Positions 59,646-64,000 of a stretch of DNA of 64,000 bases are shown here, one piece after another. Positions within the stretch are counted from its first letter, which is position 1. Every line of letters starts with the position of its first letter. Below the pieces are notes generated by a model that saw nothing but the letters and a program-made list of their open reading frames with translations, was not told the origin of the DNA and did no database searches. A program made the position numbers and the translations under genes. This DNA comes from Acanthococcus lagerstroemiae (taxonomy: Eukaryota > Arthropoda > Insecta > Hemiptera > Eriococcidae), in NCBI GenBank assembly GCA_031841125.1, contig CM063107.1:44653497-44717496 (forward strand), in the 5' to 3' direction.

Positions 59646-60464
59646 GTACGTATCTTATCATTCTTGTTGGTATTTTGTAAGTAGATGAGATGGAAAACGC
59701 AAGATTACTAGAACTTTAACAGGTTGGTACACTCGGGTATGCAATCCGCAATAATTCTTCCCGTCTCACCCGTGCCGAAATTCACTTCATAAGAAAGTAA
59801 TGGGAAAATTGAATTTTTGCCGTAGAGAGTTCCCTCTTTTTTTAAACGACAGCCAATCGAATGCTGTATATGGTAAAAATAATAGAAAAATATGTTGAGG
59901 ACATCAATTATGAGTAAAGATCAAAAAAAGCTGTATTCTCGTAAGCGGCCTGTATGAGTTTCATCGCAGTGACGTCATTGAAGTATTTGCGCCTTGCTCA
60001 GTGGACCAACCTGTTCTAGTTCTAGTAATCTTGTGGAAAATGAGGAAAGAAGTCGCAGGAAATGTTGATCTGCACATTCGAATATAGAAGGTTGTATGCA
60101 AAGATTCACGAGGAGCAAGCGAGAAAATTCTCTAATTTGGATGAGAATTCTGCTTTTTACCGAGTATTTGTGGTGACAATTATGCTCTGTTAATATTTAC
60201 TTATATATAGTTTAAACGTACTCATACCATATGTCTGCCGATGTAACCGATGTTCGATGAGTTTGTGAACTGGAATCAAATCTACATAAAGTCTTCTCGT
60301 ATATGCCAGCTCTCGTTAGTTCTTCATTACAAAACATCGCTCCCTGAGTATTTTATCAAGAGTGTGGGTAGAGAATGTATAATGTATGTATCCAAGGTTC
60401 TCTATACCTTGCGATATAAGAAAGAAATGAATAGTTACCAACTTTCGACTTCATAACCCACTTG

Positions 60465-60795
60465 CAGTGGCGTCGGAAAGTTTTCTTTAGGGGAGTACAA
60501 AAATCCAAAATTCAATTCGACAAGCGAAAGGAAGAAGAAAATTTTTTGCCTCTTAAACGTCGGGTCACAATGAAAAGATCTTGTAAATCTTGAAAAATTT
60601 CATAAATCTCCAAAAATCGTATGAATGTTGTCTCTGAAATCTCTCGAGGCGCCTTTTTACAAGCTTTCGAATAATTTTTCAATTTTTTTCCAGTTTTGGA
60701 AGGGGGTACAAGTAATACTCTACTCGCCCCTCAAAAAATAAAGGGTATGCTGTACTACTGTACACCCTCCCCTTCCATCCGTTCCATAGCCACTG
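60465..60795. mobile_element. 331-bp hAT-type MITE
   Basis: Left end CAGTGGCGTCGGAAAG; right end, reverse complemented, CAGTGGCTATGGAACGGATG. The flanks CCCACTTG (60457-60464) and TTGACTTG (60796-60803) share 5 of 8 bases, consistent with an old 8-bp duplication. C/G-rich blocks lie inside the right end. Confidence 0.75.
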
Positions 60796-61854
60796 TTGAC
60801 TTGCCCAGAGAATGGATGCGACGCAAAGATGAACTTTCAAAGCGAAATCCGCGAATCCTTCGCTCGTGCATTACCGTAGATGTGGCCTAATGATTCCAGA
60901 ACGTGGGAACAGGTTGTCCGCCGTCCTGTAGACAACGGTCAGATTTGTGTTTCGCAACATCGAAAATTGAGGCTAAATAATAAGTATACAGGCGATGGGT
61001 GCTGCAAAGTGAGGAAACATTTCCGAAAACAGAGGAGCTTATGAAGCAACCTGTGTTTCGATATCGCACTCATTTCGAGTTGTGCTCAGGAAGCGTATGA
61101 AAATATCTACGGATGATTTTGCAAATATTTGTAATTATCTCGACGATGAGTAAACTTGTAAATAGGTAAAAGTAGCGTCTTCGAGGAGACCGGAACGGTC
61201 GAGTTAAGACTGAAGGATATGTCGCCGTAGTTAATCAAGCACTTCACACCACCGATGACAAAACTCGGTCATTGTATTTAGAGTAATGGAGCTTATTCAC
61301 GCTGGCTCGACTTCAAAACAGTCTAATTAGGAATTACGCATTTGCATAGCGAGCGAAAGCGTTGATTCGCATTGGCGCAGACGAAGAATGTCGAATGAAC
61401 TGAAATTAACTCCCTCGACCGATATTACATTTTCGTACCCGCGAACAGCGAGAAGTTGTCTGTGTCGATCGGCTACGAGTGCTGCTTTTGTTATAATAAC
61501 TGAGGTCTGTGAAATGCGATTTGTATCTCAGAGGTTCGTTGTCTTGATTCAGTGGAATCATCTGTATAGGTTCGTAGAAAGTGAACAGTTTGGTCGCATC
61601 CGAACTGTCGACTCTTTGTTCCAATATGAGCCCGAAAACGTACTATAATTTTTACTTCTTGATGACGGTTACTGCTAAACATAGTTGAAATTATAATGCT
61701 CAATTTCCTCGGGAATTTGAATTTCTTTCTGTTGCCGAAAGTAAAAGGTGTGTAAAAGTGCTAGCATTAAGCGAGCAACCTGCTAATTGGGGAATTTCGA
61801 ACCGGTAAATAAATTATTCTCATATGAAAATGCAACCAAGATTAAAGAGTATGG

Positions 61855-62620
61855 TCGGGCGACCTGGCTGACAACCGGCGCTGGCGGGGTCCGAGCCCGA
61901 CAGTGTGAAATGGGCAACTGCCATCTGTCTGAGGAACCAGGCGACGAACGCGCAAAATGTTCCTGGAGGATAGAGGTGCAATCCGCTGAAAATAGGAACA
62001 TGGAATGTGCGAGGTCTGCAGGTGTCCGACAAACTATCCATCATTGAGAAAGAAACGGAGGATCTCGGAGTGATGGACTTATCAGAAACGCACTGGATAG
62101 GAGACGAGCACTTTACAACAGCCACTGGAAGCTCAATCTACTTTGCCGGAGGCCCAGAGCGGCGCGGGTACGGCGTAGCTATAATCGTGAAGAGGTTGCC
62201 GGTTACCACCCAATTAGTGACAGAGTCATCGTTGTAAGCGTAAGATCGAAACCTGTGAACATCAACCTGATACAAGTATACGCACCAACTGCAGACGCCG
62301 AAGAAGAAACGATAGGGCAATTCTACAAGGAGCTAGAACAGGCGCTGACGGAAATTGCAGATTTCAGTGCCAAAGTCGGAAACACAGAGAGCGATAATGA
62401 TCTGCGACAGGTAGTAGGAAAGGATGGCTTGGATGAGAGGAATGAGAGAGGTGAACGACTAATCCACTTCTGTAGAGACAAGGAGCTGTACGTCTCGAAC
62501 AACGCGTTCACACATCATCCAAGGAGAAGATGCACGTGGCGATTCCTTGGGAGAACGGTGTAGCAATCAAATTGACTACTTATTAGTCAACAAAAGGTGG
62601 AAATTACAAGTAAAATAAGT
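61855..62620 (+). pseudogene. RTE-clade LINE endonuclease fragment
   Basis: AP-endonuclease domain of an RTE-type LINE. It shows IGTWNVRGLQVSDKLS, then LGVMDLSETHWIGDEHF, then GGPERRGYGVAIIVKRLP. After a frameshift near 62205 come ISDRVIVVSVRSKPVN and INLIQVYAPTADAEEE, then FYKELEQALTEI, then NERGERLIHFCRD. The catalytic GDFNAKVG region appears as DFSAKVG, with the preceding VVMGD strand deleted and Asn replaced by Ser. A stop follows RTV near 62563, but homology continues as SN-LL-S-QKVEITS. This type is often mis-annotated in databases as craniofacial development protein 2-like. The reverse transcriptase is absent. Confidence 0.88.
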
Positions 62621-62771
62621 AATGGCCTATTCAGGGAGAGTCTGTGGCACAGATCATGTCGTGAGACGAAATTTCACCTTCTGCAATTTCCGAGGGCTCC
62701 TTTCTCTTCCGCCACCTCAATTGATAACATACAGCCATCCTTCTATCTATTCTACAATACCGCATTCATAC

Positions 62772-64000
62772 CAGGGTTGTTCCGTAGAATAACTGGTGTA
62801 AATTTACAGTTATTTTACGCGTAGAATAATGTAAAATAACTCGCATAGAATAATTGAGTTGTTTTACATTATTTTACATTTGGTGTAGAATAATGTAGAA
62901 TAATGAAATATGAAGTTTTTCAGCCAAGAGCAACTGTTTAAAACTTTTATAACACCAAAAAGTGGGAAATAATTTGGGCCGTCCGTCCTACAGAGAGCGC
63001 TGCAATTGGACATAGTGACAAGTTATAAAAAGGTGAACCTTTTTGTACATGATGTCAAAAACATTCACCTTTTCATTATTCGGACTCGTCAAGATTCAAC
63101 AGCAAAGTAGCTAACATCTGGCAAAATTTTTTTGCAACTTGCATATAGGTGAAATGAAGCACTGTTTACACCTGTTAAACGCACTACTACTAACACACAC
63201 AGCCTGCAGTTCTTATCAATCCTTATACAAACTATTGTGTTCAATCCATTTTACCTAAATAATTGATACAAGGGAGAGAGAGTTGCGACGCTAGCGCGTC
63301 ACCCATCTGACAAGTCCGAATACTACCAGAGTTAACATTAATAGCAATACTAGCTGATCGCCCCGAATTAGGTATACTTTCACTTTTGATGTTTCATTTT
63401 CATCAGAGATGTCAGCGTTCCCCAAAAATATAAACGCGTTCACACTGTTCGCCTTCGCTTTAAAAAGTGAACGCGTTCACATCCGTTCTCGTTCATGTGA
63501 GAAGAAGAACGCGTTCACTGCGTTCTCATTTGTGGAGGTGCTCCGTTTGTGAACGCGTTCCCGTTCGTGAATGGAAGTTGACATCTCTGTTTGTAGTCAT
63601 CCCTCTCACCAGTCTCTGCGTTCTCGTTCTCGAAATGAAAAGAACGCGTTCTTGTTCGTTCCCGTTCATGTGTGAAGAAGAACACGTTCATCACTTTGTT
63701 CTCATTTGTGGCGGTGCTCCGTTTGTGAACGCGTTCCCATTTGCGAACCAGAGTTGACATCTCTGATTTTCATTTTAAAATTATTTTTGCACATTACATG
63801 AACGAATATCAAATAACAATTTGAGAATAGGAATTTTAAAAACTAGAGACGAATACAAATGTAACGAATCACTTATTGAGATTAAATTGAAAATTACAGG
63901 CTACATCACCTTATCACTGTTATCAGTCGTTATTCTACATTATTCTACGTGATTTAGTTTTTCTATATAATTTTACATTTATTTTACATTTACATCATTA
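62772..64000 (+). mobile_element. hAT-like element, left end and interior (continues past window)
   Basis: Starts CAGGGTTGTTCCGTAGAATA. A subterminal GTAGAATAATGTAGAATAAT at 62884 recurs inverted at about 63930-63950, close to the right edge. Repeated TTTTACATTATTTTACAT words follow the same pattern. The right terminus and target duplication would lie beyond 64000. A younger hAT MITE (63404-63765) is inserted in it. Confidence 0.6.
63404..63765. mobile_element. 362-bp hAT MITE with perfect 8-bp duplication and GAACGCGTTC repeats
   Basis: The termini are CAGAGATGTCAGCGTTC on the left and CAGAGATGTCAACTCTGG on the right (reverse complement). A perfect ATTTTCAT duplication lies at 63396-63403 and 63766-63773. 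The body has several GAACGCGTTC palindromes. Its right part is duplicated in tandem: the block with CATTTGTGG-GGTGCTCCGTT, GTGAACGCGTTCCC and GTTGACATCTCTG occurs at about 63500-63595 and again at about 63670-63765, so an internal copy of the right terminus is present. Confidence 0.92.

Larger units (their letters stand above)
59646..64000 (+). other. PSMD1 intron after exon c (partial)
   Basis: Begins with GTACGT and continues past the window. It contains a hAT MITE, an RTE endonuclease fragment, and a hAT-like element with a younger hAT MITE nested in it. The stretch 60.8-61.8 kb appears unique, with moderate CpG and no supported gene. Confidence 0.8.

Overview
The window is eukaryotic, most likely from an insect (hemipteran-like in character, but the order is not established). 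It is AT-rich and mostly non-coding, with spliceosomal introns, many decayed transposons and long homopolymer G runs. The only host gene I can defend is the 26S proteasome base subunit Rpn2/PSMD1, seen as three consecutive internal exons on the + strand (37783-37897, 46917-47033, 59543-59645). Each has a canonical AG acceptor and GT donor. Phases are compatible between neighbouring exons, and each exon encodes one proteasome/cyclosome (PC) repeat of the ring-shaped solenoid. The introns between them are about 9.0 and 12.5 kb. The first exon's upstream exon is not visible, so 1-37782 is read as a very long upstream intron, or intron plus intergenic DNA. The last intron runs past the right edge.

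Everything else that can be recognised is mobile DNA. Region 3.2-6.7 kb holds a tRNA-derived SINE, a 1.1-kb TA-flanked element with an iterated motif, and a broken mariner transposase. Region 8-11 kb holds a LINE tail, a TGATCA-rich MITE, two hAT-type MITEs with 8-bp target duplications and a 0.5-kb inverted-repeat element. Region 13.8-18.1 kb holds a 1.17-kb inverted-repeat element carrying eight copies of a GTCCTTCAACGTGGAC-like word, a MULE transposase remnant, and two more SINE copies, one nested inside a hAT MITE. Region 23.2-24.2 kb holds a 1-kb TA-flanked inverted-repeat element. At 31.6-32.5 and 38.8-39.5 kb lie clustered TTAA-flanked MITE units, including a 0.66-kb foldback.

Inside the 9-kb PSMD1 intron there is a legible nested history: a Jockey-clade LINE (41.5-45.8 kb) was split by a 3.28-kb hAT-like element with an 8-bp target duplication, and an RTE-clade LINE sits inside that element. 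The 12.5-kb intron carries degenerate iterated repeats at 52.9-57.5 kb and an RTE LINE 3' end broken mainly by an 8-bp tandem duplication. The terminal intron carries a hAT MITE, an RTE endonuclease fragment, and a second hAT-like element that was itself hit by a 362-bp hAT MITE with a perfect 8-bp duplication.

Open reading frames of up to about 230 codons occur in the repeats and in CpG-rich stretches, but none apart from transposon relics and the three exons has recognisable homology. No CRISPR array, rRNA or convincing functional tRNA was seen.
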